In this document: piece after piece, positions 43,911-53,702 of the stretch | Numbering within the stretch: position 1 is the stretch's first letter | Layout of the letters: the number at the start of each line of letters is the position of its first letter | NCBI GenBank assembly: GCA_035528575.1 | Contig: DATKYK010000040.1 | Location: 53,706-117,705, forward strand | DNA length: 64,000 bases | Direction: 5' to 3' | Source of the DNA: Dehalococcoidia bacterium | GTDB lineage: Bacteria; Chloroflexota; Dehalococcoidia; E44-bin15 | Notes under the pieces: generated by a model | Told to the model about the DNA's origin: nothing | Database searches by the model: none | What the model saw: only the letters and a program-made list of their open reading frames with translations | Program-made: the position numbers and the translations under genes

Positions 43911-45050
43911 CTAGGATTCCAATGCCTGCGCTAAATCCTCAATTAAATCATCAACGTTTTCTAAGCCCACAGATAGCCTGATTAGACTATCTGTAATCCC
44001 TACGCCCCTTCTCACCTTTTCTGGCATCGAGGCATGGCTCATGGTCGCCGGGTGCTCCACGAGGGAGTCGACACCGCCAAGGGACTCTGCCAGGGAGAAG
44101 ATGGTGACGCTTCTCAGAAATGAATTGGCAGCCTCAATCCCACCCTCAATTTCAAAAGAGACCACGCTGCCAAATCCCTCCATCTGCCTCACGGCAATCT
44201 CATGCCCAGGGTGTGATTTAAGCCCGGGATAAAAGACCTTCTTCACCTTGGGTTGTTTTTCAAGATAAGCTGCAACCTGAGCCGCATTCTCCTCATGCCG
44301 CATCATCCTCACCGGAAGGGTCTTGATTCCCCTCAGCACCAGCCAACAATCGAATGGGGAGGCGCAGGTTCCCAGCGCATTAAGAAGAAACTGAACCCTA
44401 TCGGTTAATTCATCGGTGGTGGTTACCACCGCCCCACCAACAACATCGCAGTGCCCGTTAAGGTACTTGGTCGTGGAATGAACCACTAGATCGACGCCGT
44501 ACTCGATGGGTCTCAGGAAATAGGGGGTGAGAAAGGTATTATCCGCCGCCGTCATCAGATTATGTCTTCTGGCAATGTCAACCACCATCTCAATATCAAC
44601 GATGTTCAGTAGTGGGTTGGAGGGGGTTTCTATCCATATCATCCTGGTATTGGGCCTTATCGCATCCTCGATCCTTTCCCCATCGTCCATTCTTAAGAAG
44701 GTGAACTCCAGCCCAAAGTCCTTCATTACCTCGTCAAAGAGTCTATAAGTGCCCCCATAGATATCATCCCCTGAAATCACGTGATCGCCTGCCTTGAGAA
44801 GGTGCATGACAGTTGTCTCCGCAGCCATCCCGGTGGCAAAAGCGAAGCCAGCCTTCCCTCCCTCAAGTTCAGCAATACAATTCTCCAGTGCCTTCCTGGT
44901 GGGATTTGCTGTTCGGGAGTAGTCATAGCCCCTTGTTACCCCCACATCCTTGAATACAAAGGTCGATGTCTGGTAGATCGGTGTAGCCAGGGCACCGGTT
45001 ATAGGGTCTGGCTCCCTCCCGGAATGGATGGCCAATGTCTCAAATCTCAT
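43911..45050 (-). CDS. metB: Cystathionine gamma-synthase / lyase-type PLP enzyme
   Basis: The 379-residue protein has the trans-sulfuration family features TPIYQTSTFVFKD, YDYSRTANPTRKALENCIAELEGG, WIETPSNPLLNI and the PLP Lys in VVHSTTKYLNGHCDVVGGAVV. The family covers cystathionine gamma-synthase, gamma-lyase and O-acylhomoserine sulfhydrylase; sequence alone cannot separate them safely. With thrC, cysK and cysE in the same direction it likely serves cysteine-methionine interconversion. Confidence 0.85.
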   Translation of the reverse strand: MRFETLAIHSGREPDPITGALATPIYQTSTFVFKDVGVTRGYDYSRTANPTRKALENCIAELEGGKAGFAFATGMAAETTVMHLLKAGDHVISGDDIYGGTYRLFDEVMKDFGLEFTFLRMDDGERIEDAIRPNTRMIWIETPSNPLLNIVDIEMVVDIARRHNLMTAADNTFLTPYFLRPIEYGVDLVVHSTTKYLNGHCDVVGGAVVTTTDELTDRVQFLLNALGTCASPFDCWLVLRGIKTLPVRMMRHEENAAQVAAYLEKQPKVKKVFYPGLKSHPGHEIAVRQMEGFGSVVSFEIEGGIEAANSFLRSVTIFSLAESLGGVDSLVEHPATMSHASMPEKVRRGVGITDSLIRLSVGLENVDDLIEDLAQALES

Positions 45051-45170
45051 CTCATTTTCCTCCAGTATCTAGCTTAAACCTCCCCAGAAGGAAGTCAACT
45101 CCAGAGAATGTAAGAACACCGGGCTAACCAAGACCAGCAGATAGACAGTCCGTTAGCGAAACAGTGCTTA

Positions 45171-45629
45171 CTATATCCTGCGACGCAGCGCCAGTCCAGT
45201 TCCGCCAAGGGCAGCCGCCGTGACAAGCATAAACACACCAATGCCGATCAGCATTTGGGTGACACCAAAGCCCAGAACGGCAAGGTACAGGTAGTTCTCC
45301 ATGTTTAATGCCTGGGCATAGCTCAAATGCTTAGGGTTTGTTGAGTTAAAGCCACCCCCACCCAGCAGCTCGTCGTAGCTCGAGGCTATTCCTCGCCGGT
45401 GCTCCCTTATAGTGTCGCCGGCAGCTTGGGCTTCCGCAGCCGAATCGACTAACTCACCGTTCGCCACCGCGGTCTCATCAAGGCCGAGAGTCACCTGCTC
45501 TATCCGCATGGCGTCCGCCATCCAATCGGCTTTAGTGACGCCCTGGACAATGAACATTACGCCCAAGGCGAAGGCGGCGACGCTCAGACCTAACACCACT
45601 ATCCAGAGATATTTTGTTACAATAGACAT
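45171..45629 (-). CDS. Small membrane protein, 152 aa
   Basis: I do not recognise a family. Two hydrophobic helices (residues about 8-30 and 112-142) flank a soluble loop of about 80 residues rich in Ala, Glu and Gly (AVANGELVDSAAEAQAAGD; LLGGGGFNSTNPKHLSYAQAL), which should face outside or the periplasmic side. It lies inside the sulfur operon between cysE and metB with normal spacing. The protein resembles small two-span proteins of Chloroflexota and Actinobacteria, but I cannot assign a role. Confidence 0.65.
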   Translation of the reverse strand: MSIVTKYLWIVVLGLSVAAFALGVMFIVQGVTKADWMADAMRIEQVTLGLDETAVANGELVDSAAEAQAAGDTIREHRRGIASSYDELLGGGGFNSTNPKHLSYAQALNMENYLYLAVLGFGVTQMLIGIGVFMLVTAAALGGTGLALRRRI

Positions 45630-45715
45630 GCCTTCCCTCCTTTGCAGCTTGATTTGGAATTACACTTAGCTAGTCTTAAAGTAGCTTCATGCAGATCACC
45701 TGCTAGAATGAGTGT

Positions 45716-46465
45716 CTATGTTCTCCCTCCATCGCTATATACCTCCTCGATTTTCAGCCTATCATTTTCTAAGTCCACCCCAACTGCTACAGGTTCAAGG
45801 TCTCTTAAGCCCTCTATCCTTCTTAGGCGCTCCTCTAAGCTCATTTGGTTCTCTAGGATGAGCCTGATTGTATCGTTAACGGGATCCGGCAGTCTGCCGT
45901 GTTCCAAATCCATGATCGGCTTTTTACGATCTCCTACTATTCGCCCCGGAACGCCCACCACGGTAGCCCCTGGGGGTACAGAGTCTACCACCACGGAATT
46001 GGCACCAACACGAGCCCCATCCCCCACAGCGATGGGACCGAGTAATATAGCTGAGGCACCGATAACCACATTGTCACCGATGGTTGGATGGCGTTTCCCC
46101 TTTTCCAGGCTAGTCCCACCCAGGACAACCCCCTGATAGAGCAGGACATTATCCCCGATCTCTGCCGTCTCCCCGATTACCACCCCTGATCCGTGATCAA
46201 TGAAGAATCGTCTGCCGATCCTGGCGCCAGGATGGATCTCTATCCCCGTTAGAAAGCGATTAAAGTAGGAGAGCAGGCGTCCGAGAAATTTAAGATTATG
46301 GTTCCATACGAAATGGCTCAGGCGATGAAGCCATAAAGCATGCACTCCAGGATAGCAGAAGATGATTTCTACCCAGTTTCTGGCTGCTGGATCCTTGGCA
46401 GTAACTGTCTGTATATCTTCCTTTATGGTTCTAAACAAGCTGGTTTCCCCTTTTATTCTAACCAT
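45716..46465 (-). CDS. cysE: Serine O-acetyltransferase
   Basis: The 249-residue protein has the CysE left-handed beta-helix ([58 protein letters not shown]) with the catalytic His in DHGSG. It activates serine for cysteine synthesis and probably associates with CysK, encoded 3 bp upstream. The C-terminal 60 residues after [14 protein letters not shown] extend beyond the usual end and form a probable helical tail. Confidence 0.95.
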   Translation of the reverse strand: MVRIKGETSLFRTIKEDIQTVTAKDPAARNWVEIIFCYPGVHALWLHRLSHFVWNHNLKFLGRLLSYFNRFLTGIEIHPGARIGRRFFIDHGSGVVIGETAEIGDNVLLYQGVVLGGTSLEKGKRHPTIGDNVVIGASAILLGPIAVGDGARVGANSVVVDSVPPGATVVGVPGRIVGDRKKPIMDLEHGRLPDPVNDTIRLILENQMSLEERLRRIEGLRDLEPVAVGVDLENDRLKIEEVYSDGGRT

Positions 46466-46468
46466 GCT

Positions 46469-47419
46469 CTATATATTCGGTATCGACCGAGTATTATCTT
46501 GGAAAAGCCAGGTAGTCAAATAGCGCTCACCGGTGTCGGGCAGAACAACCACGATAAGCTTGCTTTCGTTTTCCGGCCTCCTGGCCACCTCAAGCGCAAC
46601 CCACGTTGCAGCACCCGAGGATATGCCAGCTAAGATCCCCTCTTCCCTAACCAGTCTTCGAGCCATTATCCCGGCATCTTCATTGGTAACCTGGATGATC
46701 TCATCGACCAGATCCCTTCTCAGTACTTCAGGTATAAATCCGGCACCAATGCCCTGAATCTTGTGGGGGCCAGGTTTGCCACCGGAGAGGACCGGCGAGT
46801 CCTTCGGCTCTACGGCAATAGCTTGAAACTCCGGCTTCCTCCCCTTGATTACCTCGGCAACCCCGGTAATGGTCCCCCCCGTCCCGATACCGGAAACCAG
46901 GATATCCACCCTGCCATCGGTATCCTCCCAGATCTCCTCAGCGGTAGTTTCGCGATGGGTCTGAGGGTTGGCCGGGTTTTTAAACTGTTGGGGCATAAAA
47001 TAGTTGCGATTATTGGCCACCAGTTCCTCAGCCCTTCTAATTGCCCCGGGCATTCCCTCGGCTCCCGGGGTTAGTATCAGCTCTGCCCCGAAAGCTGCCA
47101 GAAGCTGCCTGCGCTCCAGGGACATGGTATCGGGCATGGTGAGAAGCAATCGGTAGCCCCTGGCAGCGCAGACAAAGGCAAGAGCGATACCCGTGTTTCC
47201 ACTGGTAGGCTCGATGATCACAGTGTCTCCTTTGATCAACCCCGCCTTTTCGGCAGCCTCTATCATGGAGACACCGATCCTATCCTTCACGCTGCCACAG
47301 GGATTAAACGACTCCAGCTTTGCCACAACTTCTGAATTAAGTCCCTGGGTCACCTTGTTCAATCTGACTAGCGGTGTATTCCCGATTAATTGGGTGATAT
47401 CACTGGCTATCTTTGACAT
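46469..47419 (-). CDS. cysK: Cysteine synthase (O-acetylserine sulfhydrylase)
   Basis: Start at ATG 47419 (MSKIASDI) follows GGGGGT; the ATG at 47434 would place this Shine-Dalgarno within the gene. The protein has [18 protein letters not shown] Lys in [25 protein letters not shown] and [11 protein letters not shown]. It forms cysteine from O-acetylserine and sulfide. It follows the Rrf2 regulator gene by about 30 bp and heads the biosynthetic part of the operon. Confidence 0.95.
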   Translation of the reverse strand: MSKIASDITQLIGNTPLVRLNKVTQGLNSEVVAKLESFNPCGSVKDRIGVSMIEAAEKAGLIKGDTVIIEPTSGNTGIALAFVCAARGYRLLLTMPDTMSLERRQLLAAFGAELILTPGAEGMPGAIRRAEELVANNRNYFMPQQFKNPANPQTHRETTAEEIWEDTDGRVDILVSGIGTGGTITGVAEVIKGRKPEFQAIAVEPKDSPVLSGGKPGPHKIQGIGAGFIPEVLRRDLVDEIIQVTNEDAGIMARRLVREEGILAGISSGAATWVALEVARRPENESKLIVVVLPDTGERYLTTWLFQDNTRSIPNI

Positions 47420-47449
47420 TCGAAGTACCCCCATTATTGCAACTACAAA

Positions 47450-47893
47450 TTATATGTAATACATTGCGGATTCGATCTTCTGCTTTTCCCCTTGCCGCTC
47501 AACCAAATCTCGCAAGGTTGTTGATTCTAAGACCTCTGCCATTGCTTTTTTCGTCTCTGCCCAGATATCACGAACTGCACAGATATTGGCACGGGAACAT
47601 ACACTAGGATCATCGACACATTCTACTGGAGCGATTGAACCTTCCAATACTTTGATGACTTCACTTAATACTATCTCTTGTGGCGGCTTACCCAGTGAGA
47701 CCCCACCGTGTACTCCCCGAGTGCTCCGTAGCATTCCCACCGCTATAAGAGGAGCAATTATGTGCTCCAGGTAATGGAGGGAAATCTGCTGTCTTTGGGC
47801 AATAACTTTTAATTGCACCGGGCTTTCATTTTGATGAAGGGCGACGTCTAAGAGAGCCCTGGTTCCATATCGCCCCTTAGTAGAAATCTTCAT
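47450..47893 (-). CDS. Rrf2-family regulator (IscR/CymR-like) with Fe-S cysteines
   Basis: The 147-residue protein has the Rrf2 winged helix (STKGRYGTRALLDVALHQ, QRQQISLHYLEHIIAPLIAVGMLRSTRGVHGG) and three clustered cysteines (CVDDPSVCSRANIC) like the [2Fe-2S] ligands of IscR. It should sense Fe-S or cysteine status and control the operon it heads (cysK to nifU). A consensus promoter with an overlapping palindrome lies just upstream, suggesting autoregulation. Confidence 0.9.
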   Translation of the reverse strand: MKISTKGRYGTRALLDVALHQNESPVQLKVIAQRQQISLHYLEHIIAPLIAVGMLRSTRGVHGGVSLGKPPQEIVLSEVIKVLEGSIAPVECVDDPSVCSRANICAVRDIWAETKKAMAEVLESTTLRDLVERQGEKQKIESAMYYI

Positions 47894-47935
47894 TGTATCT
47901 ACCTCTATAGTTAACTAAAAAAATCAACATAGTAA

Positions 47936-47964
47936 ACTATATCATAAAGTATGAAAATTGTCAA
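47936..47964 (-). promoter_or_regulatory. Sigma-70-type promoter of the rrf2-cysK operon with overlapping palindrome
   Basis: On the minus strand, TTGACA (47964-47959) and TATAGT (47941-47936) are separated by 17 bases. The -10 box overlaps the inverted repeat ATAGT-AA-ACTAT at 47929-47940, a plausible operator for the Rrf2 protein encoded 43 bp downstream. Confidence 0.75.
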
Positions 47965-48128
47965 TAGTCTTGGAGGTTTCCTTTGCGTGGCTAAGTCCCT
48001 CCGAACCTGATTACTCAGCCAACTTACGGCTGGGATGATTGGCATTGGGGAAGTTCTTATGGTAGCGACGGTAAGGAAGCTTTTTAAAGACCTAGTAACA
48101 GCATAAGACATAATAACAGCATATTTAT

Positions 48129-48413
48129 ATGATAAAAGTCGCATTCCGCAAGGCGGCTCTGGTGATAGGATTACTACAGAGAGAGGCCGATAGAGTGGTT
48201 AAAATGCCGGTAATCGACTTAGAAAAGTGTAACGGATGTGGTTTGTGTATAAGTGTATGCAAATGTGGAGTCATAGTACTGGTTAATAACATTGTAACTA
48301 TAATACGAAAAGAAAGGTGCATTCACTGCAACCGATGGTGTGCTCAATGCGAAGACGTGTGCCCTACCGGAGCGATAAGCTACCCCTTTGAAATAGTTAT
48401 CGAGGAGCGCTAG
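48129..48413 (+). CDS. Small ferredoxin with two Fe-S motifs
   Basis: The 94-residue protein has CNGCGLCISVCKCG and CIHCNRWCAQCEDVCPTGA, a ferredoxin-like pair in which the second set has an insertion. A start at the internal Met26 (MPVIDLEKC) would give a more typical ferredoxin; ATG 48129 adds a basic, mildly hydrophobic leader. It is divergent from the Rrf2 operon. It carries electrons between unknown partners. Confidence 0.75.
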   Translation: MIKVAFRKAALVIGLLQREADRVVKMPVIDLEKCNGCGLCISVCKCGVIVLVNNIVTIIRKERCIHCNRWCAQCEDVCPTGAISYPFEIVIEER

Positions 48414-48854
48414 CAACTCCTACCACCCTCTGTTCTTGTCTCTCACCACTTTATAAGCCTCAAGTGATGAGAACATCTCAACTAGTCAGAGAGTCGCGAG
48501 AAGAAAAAATTTCGAAGCTTTAATTTGGGAATAATCATGGGGAACTCTCCCCTTCATGAATCCTCTAATTCCGCATCTGAGTGGGCTTGGTGAGCCGTCG
48601 GTGATCCGAATTCGTGACACCCTGATCAGAAGTTAAGGATTCATTGTTTTGTATCTACAGAGGGTCTAAAATGCGATTTCGACACACCTTTTCACACTAA
48701 ATAGTATAGAGCCCGCTTTCTGATGAAATGTTCAATCTAAAGGGCTCATACACTAACTAACTGGATGTATGTAAAAATAGTGCGGTAACTGAGATCAACT
48801 TATTTGCTCTAACCAAGCGCTATTTTGAAATGGTTGCCATTTTTGGCGAGATCC
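48414..48854. other. Non-coding interval with repeat copy 5 and its tRNA-like arm
   Basis: No gene was found. Repeat copy 5 begins at 48615. Just before it, on the minus strand, an acceptor-like GACGGCTCACCA with a terminal CCA precedes a T-arm-like AATTCGGATC. These join directly to the anticodon-arm block and form a degenerate tRNA 3' half. Confidence 0.5.
48615..48717 (+). repeat. tRNA-derived repeat, copy 5
   Basis: It starts TGACACCCTGATCAGAAGTT and continues TTGTTTTGTATCTACAGAGG, ATGCGATTTCGACACACC and CACTAAATAGTA. It is nearly identical to the copy at 27882, 20.7 kb away. On the minus strand an Arg(TCT)-like anticodon arm is followed by a CCA-ended acceptor at its left border. Confidence 0.75.
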
Positions 48855-49127
48855 TTAGCCAGATAATCTCACAACCGCGTTCAGAACCTCGGCCGAACCC
48901 ACAACCCGGCTGACGTGGCCCTTGCCAGTTGTGTCCTCCACGAGCACGATGTCACCCGGCCCAATGGTTCGCACCTCACCATCGCCAACTCCGACTTCGG
49001 CCTGGCCCGCAAGTTAAAACAGGAATTGTCGCTGCGGTGCCGGATGCAAGTCTCCATACCACCCAGGCGGGGCAGTAATAAAACCACACTTAGTGGCCGA
49101 GATAGACGATGAAACATTCAAAGGCAT
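48855..49127 (-). pseudogene. Cupin-domain protein with one in-frame TAA
   Basis: ATG 49127 opens a frame reading ATKCGFITAPPGWYGDLHPA and PQRQFLF, then TAA at 49016-49014, then LAGQAEVGVGDGEVRTIGPG and DIVLVEDTTGKGH to a stop at 48855. Both halves are in the same frame and give a typical small cupin (GDGEVRxxGPGDxxLVEDTTGKGH). A single base change accounts for the lesion. It stands alone next to repeat copy 5. Confidence 0.7.
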
Positions 49128-49782
49128 AGCCGGCGGAGCGAAGTCGGTCTCTTGAAATTCGACTTCTACATCTCTGAAATGCGACTCCCTGCTAGGTCTG
49201 CGTAAATGCGAATGTACTTCATACTATAATAACCTCCTGCGTGATTAAAAGCTGGAAGATAACACTTGTTAATACTGTGGATTATCATGTTTGGGACTAT
49301 CGACTCTGTAAAGACCTTCCCACAATTGGCACAAGTTCGGTTCGACTATCGGCTACGTGTTACACATTCTTATGAACTATATAACCGTAAATGTTCTCCT
49401 CGGGGTAAAACGACATGTTAACCGCACCAGGATCGGTATGATATACTTACCATCGATAGCAGTTGATGATAGTGGGGGGTTTAGCGTTTTTCAAACTGAT
49501 CACATACAAGTTCAACTTAACCTGGGTGAATTGGATTTCATTGAGAAAATGGCTGTATATACCGGGATGGGAATGGAAAAGCTGAGGGTTGCTGCTTAAG
49601 GATCTGCCAATGATGTCCGGATGCAGTTGCAGGCAAATATTCTCGGAGTTACTATAGGATATATTCTTATTGGAATAGGGAGGTTACAAGGTTCTCGGTG
49701 GTTGATTTCTTAGTTAGTAATGCTTCACCAAATGAGCCCCATGGCAATAAGAGAGGCGGGCGACAAGGGAGGAATGAAGAGT
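49128..49782. other. Non-coding interval upstream of the second glycyl radical enzyme
   Basis: It contains the leader and promoter region of the glycyl radical enzyme operon. An 80-codon ORF at 49357-49599 has no recognisable family and no good ribosome binding site. I see no clear terminator or tRNA here. Confidence 0.4.
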
Positions 49783-52155
49783 ATGGCTGAGCAAAAGCTC
49801 TGGGAAGTATCAGATATGCTATCACCGAGGATAAGACGACTCAGGGAATACTATTTTCGGGATGAAGAGCGCGAATTCCAGAATAACGTAATGTCATTCA
49901 CCACAGGTATACCCAACGATGTGGTCTATCAGATCCTCGATTTCATTTCGGTGCCTGATATGCTAGGAGGCGTGCTGTGGGCAAACAGGGATGGACTGGC
50001 AGCGATGGCGATCAAGTTGGACCTACCACCTGACTTCTGGGATCAACCTTTGATCATTAGAAAGGCGCTCTTCTTTCAGAGGGTACTCCAGGAGCTACCA
50101 GTTGACATACTCGAAGACGAGCTAATCGTTGGAGGTCAGTTCTGTGCCTCCCAATCAACCTGCCTCACCGATGGGGAGACCGAGGAATTCATAAGAATCG
50201 AGGCTGAGCTCATCGATAGGTCGGAGAGGATACTCAGCCTGGGCCTTTCATGCGGCGGCATAACCCCCGGCCATATCATCCAGAACCATGTCAAGGTGTT
50301 GCAAGAGGGCTTCAAGGGAATAAAAGAGGAGACGGAGAGGCATCTTGAGATGACCGCATCCGAAACGAAGAGGGAAGTCCTACGGGCGATAATCATCTGC
50401 TGCGATGCAACAGGCGAGTTCAGCCATCGCTATGCCGAGGAGGCGAGGAGGCTGGCCGGTGCTGAGACCAAAACTGGAAGAAATAAGGAACTTCTAAAGA
50501 TCGCTGAGGTCTGTGACTGGGTGCCATATAATCCGGCTAGGACATTCCACGAGGCTCTACAGGCTACCTGGTTTTCCCACATGGTTGAGATGATCGCTGA
50601 GTCATACCCTGGACCCGGCATCTCCTACGGCAGACTCGACCAGTACCTGTATCCTTTCTATAAAAGGGATTTAGAAGAGGGGCGGCTGAGCAGAGATGAG
50701 ATGAAGGAGCTTTTTCAGTGCTTCTCCATAAAGCACAACTATGCCTATGATTACCAGACGACTGGAGGGCCCCATGGCCGAAACGCAGGGTTTGGCCAGT
50801 TGATCACCCTTGGTGGTAAGGGACCCAACGGCGAGGATTTGACAAACGATTTGACCTATCTCGTTCTGGATTCATTCCAGGAGTTGAACATGCTGGAGCC
50901 CAAGCTAAACCTGAGGATTCATTCTGGGACGCCGAATGAGCTACTAATCAGGGTTTGCCAGATGATCCGCGACACTCAGGGCTCCCCCATGATACTTAAC
51001 TTCGATAGCGTGGTAATTGAGGCCCTGGAGGGGGAGGGTATGTCTTATGAGGATGCCGTTGATTATGGCGTGGTCGGTTGTCTGGAAAACACGGCCCAGG
51101 GCAAGGATACCTCGGGCACGGTGGATGTGCATTTCAACGTTGCTAAGAGTTTGGAGCTGGCCCTGGACGAAGGCAAGGACTGGCGTACCGGGGAGTGGCT
51201 GGGGGTGGGGACCGGAGACCCCTTGGAGTTTGAAAGCTTCGAGCAGGTGATGCAGGCATATAAACGGCAGCTCAGCTCGACGATAAAGCACGTCACCGAG
51301 ATAACATCGGCCTGCGATGCCCTGAGGGGCAAATACGTGCCCTGTCCATTCCTATCCGCTGTCGTAGATGGGTGTACAGAGAAGGGAAGGGATATAAGGG
51401 ATGGTGGGGCGATCTATAACTTCACAACCTTCAATGGGGTGGGAATAGCCACAGCCGCAGATTCCCTGGCGGCGATAAAGAGGATCATTTTTGAGGATAA
51501 GAGGTTAACCATGGCGGAGCTACTAGAGGCTCTGCGCACCAATTTCGAGGGAAAGGAGGATGTACGCCAGATATTGATAACTAGGGCGCCCAAATTTGGA
51601 AACGATGAAGATTATGTTGATTCTATTGCCAGGGAGATATTCCGCTTCTGGTGTGGGGAGGTGAGCCAGTATGTAACCCCAACTGGAAAGAGGTTCAGGG
51701 CAGGATACCTTTCCTGGAATCATTTCATACATGACGGAGCCTTCACCGCAGCAACGCCAAATGGAAGGAGGGCAGGCGAGCCACTATCAAATGGAGCCTC
51801 GCCATCCCAGGGCTGCGATGTTAAAGGGCCAACCGCTGCCATGAAATCGGTGGCAAGATTGGGTTTTGACCTCCTCCCATCCGGAGCCTCCCATGTAATT
51901 ACCATTAATCCCACTGCGCTGGAGACCGATGAACAACTGGATAAATTCGCCGCTCTGCTGATGACATATGATGAGCTTGGCGGCACCTCTCTTCAGTTCA
52001 ACGTCATAGATGCGGAAACCCTGCAGGATGCTCAGAGAAACCCGGAGAGCTATCGCAACCTGCTGGTGAGGGTCACTGGATATAACGCCTACTTCGTGGG
52101 CCTGAGTCGTTCATTGCAGGATGAGATTATAGCTAGAATAGAACACAAGCTGTGA
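49783..52155 (+). CDS. Glycyl radical enzyme with Cys-Leu-Glu-Asn active-site loop
   Basis: ATG 49783 is 9 bases after GGGAGGA and is preferred over the ATG at 49720. The 790-residue protein has the radical loop LLVRVTGYNAYF (Gly766) and the active-site loop DYGVVGCLENTAQG (Cys433, Glu435). The GCLEN loop departs from the GCVEP of diol, choline and hydroxyproline enzymes, so the substrate class is open. The activase gene follows 10 bp downstream, so the pair is self-sufficient. It shares only family-level features with the enzyme at 1700. Confidence 0.9.
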   Translation: MAEQKLWEVSDMLSPRIRRLREYYFRDEEREFQNNVMSFTTGIPNDVVYQILDFISVPDMLGGVLWANRDGLAAMAIKLDLPPDFWDQPLIIRKALFFQRVLQELPVDILEDELIVGGQFCASQSTCLTDGETEEFIRIEAELIDRSERILSLGLSCGGITPGHIIQNHVKVLQEGFKGIKEETERHLEMTASETKREVLRAIIICCDATGEFSHRYAEEARRLAGAETKTGRNKELLKIAEVCDWVPYNPARTFHEALQATWFSHMVEMIAESYPGPGISYGRLDQYLYPFYKRDLEEGRLSRDEMKELFQCFSIKHNYAYDYQTTGGPHGRNAGFGQLITLGGKGPNGEDLTNDLTYLVLDSFQELNMLEPKLNLRIHSGTPNELLIRVCQMIRDTQGSPMILNFDSVVIEALEGEGMSYEDAVDYGVVGCLENTAQGKDTSGTVDVHFNVAKSLELALDEGKDWRTGEWLGVGTGDPLEFESFEQVMQAYKRQLSSTIKHVTEITSACDALRGKYVPCPFLSAVVDGCTEKGRDIRDGGAIYNFTTFNGVGIATAADSLAAIKRIIFEDKRLTMAELLEALRTNFEGKEDVRQILITRAPKFGNDEDYVDSIAREIFRFWCGEVSQYVTPTGKRFRAGYLSWNHFIHDGAFTAATPNGRRAGEPLSNGASPSQGCDVKGPTAAMKSVARLGFDLLPSGASHVITINPTALETDEQLDKFAALLMTYDELGGTSLQFNVIDAETLQDAQRNPESYRNLLVRVTGYNAYFVGLSRSLQDEIIARIEHKL

Positions 52156-52165
52156 GAAGGGAAAG

Positions 52166-53092
52166 GTGAATCGCCAAGCACAGGAGGAAAAGGGCCTCAT
52201 ATTCAGCGTTCAGAGGTATTCAACAGAGGACGGGCCGGGGATCAGAACCACGGTCTTTATGAAGGGATGCCCTTTGAGATGCCTATGGTGCCACAATCCT
52301 GAGGGACAGGAGTCTTACCCCCAGATTGCATTTAACGGTAGCAGGTGTATCGGGTGTAAAGGCTGTGTGGATGCATGCCCTCAGGGTGCGATCACCTTTA
52401 CTGCGGATGGACCACGGACAGACAGGGGAAGGTGCCAGAACTGTGGGAAGTGCGCCGAGGTATGCCCCACCGGGGCCAGGGAGCTTATCGGAAGGTATAT
52501 GACCTCTGAGGAAGCACTTTCAGAGGTTGAGAGGGATATATTGTTCTATCGAAGTTCAGGTGGTGGTGTTACGGTGGGTGGTGGTGAACCAACGGCGCAA
52601 CCTGGATTTCTGGTGGAGTTTCTAATGAAATGCCATGAAAAGGGCATACATACGGCGTTGGATACAAGTGGCCAGGTAAAGTGGAAGACTATGGAGGAAG
52701 TCCTGAAGCATGTCGATCTGGTGCTCTACGATATAAAACAGTTAGACCCTGCCAAACATGCAGATTGCAGCGAGGTTTCCAATAAGTTGATCCTGGAGAA
52801 CGCGAGAAGGATATCTGGTAAAGGGATTCCTATGATCATCAGGGTGCCTGTGATCCCGGGATATACGGATGGGGAGAAAAATATCAGAGATATAACGAAA
52901 TTTGTGAGCATCTTGGGGAGCGTGACCACGGTCGACCTGCTGCCCTTCCACCGGCTCGGAGAGCCAAAATACAAAAAACTGGACCGCAATTATGAATTTG
53001 AAGGCACTCAACCTCCCACTGACGAATATATGCAAGAGCTTAAACGGCTCGTAGAATCATTTGGATTACAGGCCAGAGTAGGGTCAAAGTAG
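52166..53092 (+). CDS. Glycyl radical enzyme activase (radical SAM)
   Basis: The 308-residue protein starts at GTG after GGGAAAG. It has the radical-SAM motif CPLRCLWC (Cys35, 39, 42), two extra ferredoxin [4Fe-4S] motifs (CIGCKGCVDACPQGAI, CQNCGKCAEVCPTGA; residues about 60-105) and GGGVTVGGGEPTAQ. This three-cluster layout is typical of activases of dehydratase-like glycyl radical enzymes. It installs the Gly radical on the preceding enzyme. Confidence 0.95.
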   Translation: MNRQAQEEKGLIFSVQRYSTEDGPGIRTTVFMKGCPLRCLWCHNPEGQESYPQIAFNGSRCIGCKGCVDACPQGAITFTADGPRTDRGRCQNCGKCAEVCPTGARELIGRYMTSEEALSEVERDILFYRSSGGGVTVGGGEPTAQPGFLVEFLMKCHEKGIHTALDTSGQVKWKTMEEVLKHVDLVLYDIKQLDPAKHADCSEVSNKLILENARRISGKGIPMIIRVPVIPGYTDGEKNIRDITKFVSILGSVTTVDLLPFHRLGEPKYKKLDRNYEFEGTQPPTDEYMQELKRLVESFGLQARVGSK

Positions 53093-53117
53093 CGGCTGAT
53101 AAAAAGGAGGTGACCTC

Positions 53118-53537
53118 ATGGCTAAGATGCCAAAGCAGGTTATGGACCTTATAAACGACCCAGATGCGGTCAAGTTCCTGGCCACCATTGATGATGAGGG
53201 AAAGCCTAACTGTGCCCTTATCGCCTCGCTATCGGCAGCAAGTGAGGATACCCTGATATTCGCAGACCTGATGATGAATAAAACTAAGAAGAACCTGATT
53301 AGCACAAGGAGGGTTGCGGCAACGGTCTATAAAGCCCCCTGGTCATCCTATCAGATAAAGGGAACCTTCGAGGGTTTTCAAAGCTCCGGTTTTCTCTACG
53401 ACATGGCTCAAGCGCTTTCTAAGGAATCACCACTGCTCAAGGGCAAGGTATATTTCTACATCAAGCAGATAGGGGTAATAAAGGTTGACGAGGTCTATCT
53501 CTCACAGGTGCCGATACCGGGAAAGAGGATAGCCTGA
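53118..53537 (+). CDS. Pyridoxamine 5'-phosphate oxidase-family (FMN-binding split barrel) protein
   Basis: The 139-residue protein has the split-barrel pattern VKFLATIDDEGKPNCALIASL, DTLIFADLMMNKTKKNLISTRRVAATVY and SYQIKGTFEGFQ. These proteins bind FMN or F420 and reduce small molecules. ATG follows AAAGGAGGTGACCTC. It is 25 bp downstream of the activase and likely in the same transcript, so a link to product processing or redox protection of the radical system is possible. Confidence 0.85.
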   Translation: MAKMPKQVMDLINDPDAVKFLATIDDEGKPNCALIASLSAASEDTLIFADLMMNKTKKNLISTRRVAATVYKAPWSSYQIKGTFEGFQSSGFLYDMAQALSKESPLLKGKVYFYIKQIGVIKVDEVYLSQVPIPGKRIA

Positions 53538-53702
53538 ATACAAGATAGAGGCGAGTTCACGATCTCGTGAGATTTTCCATGATCACCCTAGAAGGTTTGG
53601 CAACTGACCTCATAAACATCCACTGCGCTAGGGTACGTCCTGGCCACCGCACACTCCCTCTTTGACATAGCTGATTGTTGGGGCTAAAATAGCTATGAAA
53701 AT

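Noticed and set aside
49357..49599. 80-codon ORF on the plus strand between the cupin relic and the glycyl radical enzyme gene
   Set aside because: No family resemblance, no good ribosome binding site and no coding-like bias could be seen; listed only as part of the interval.
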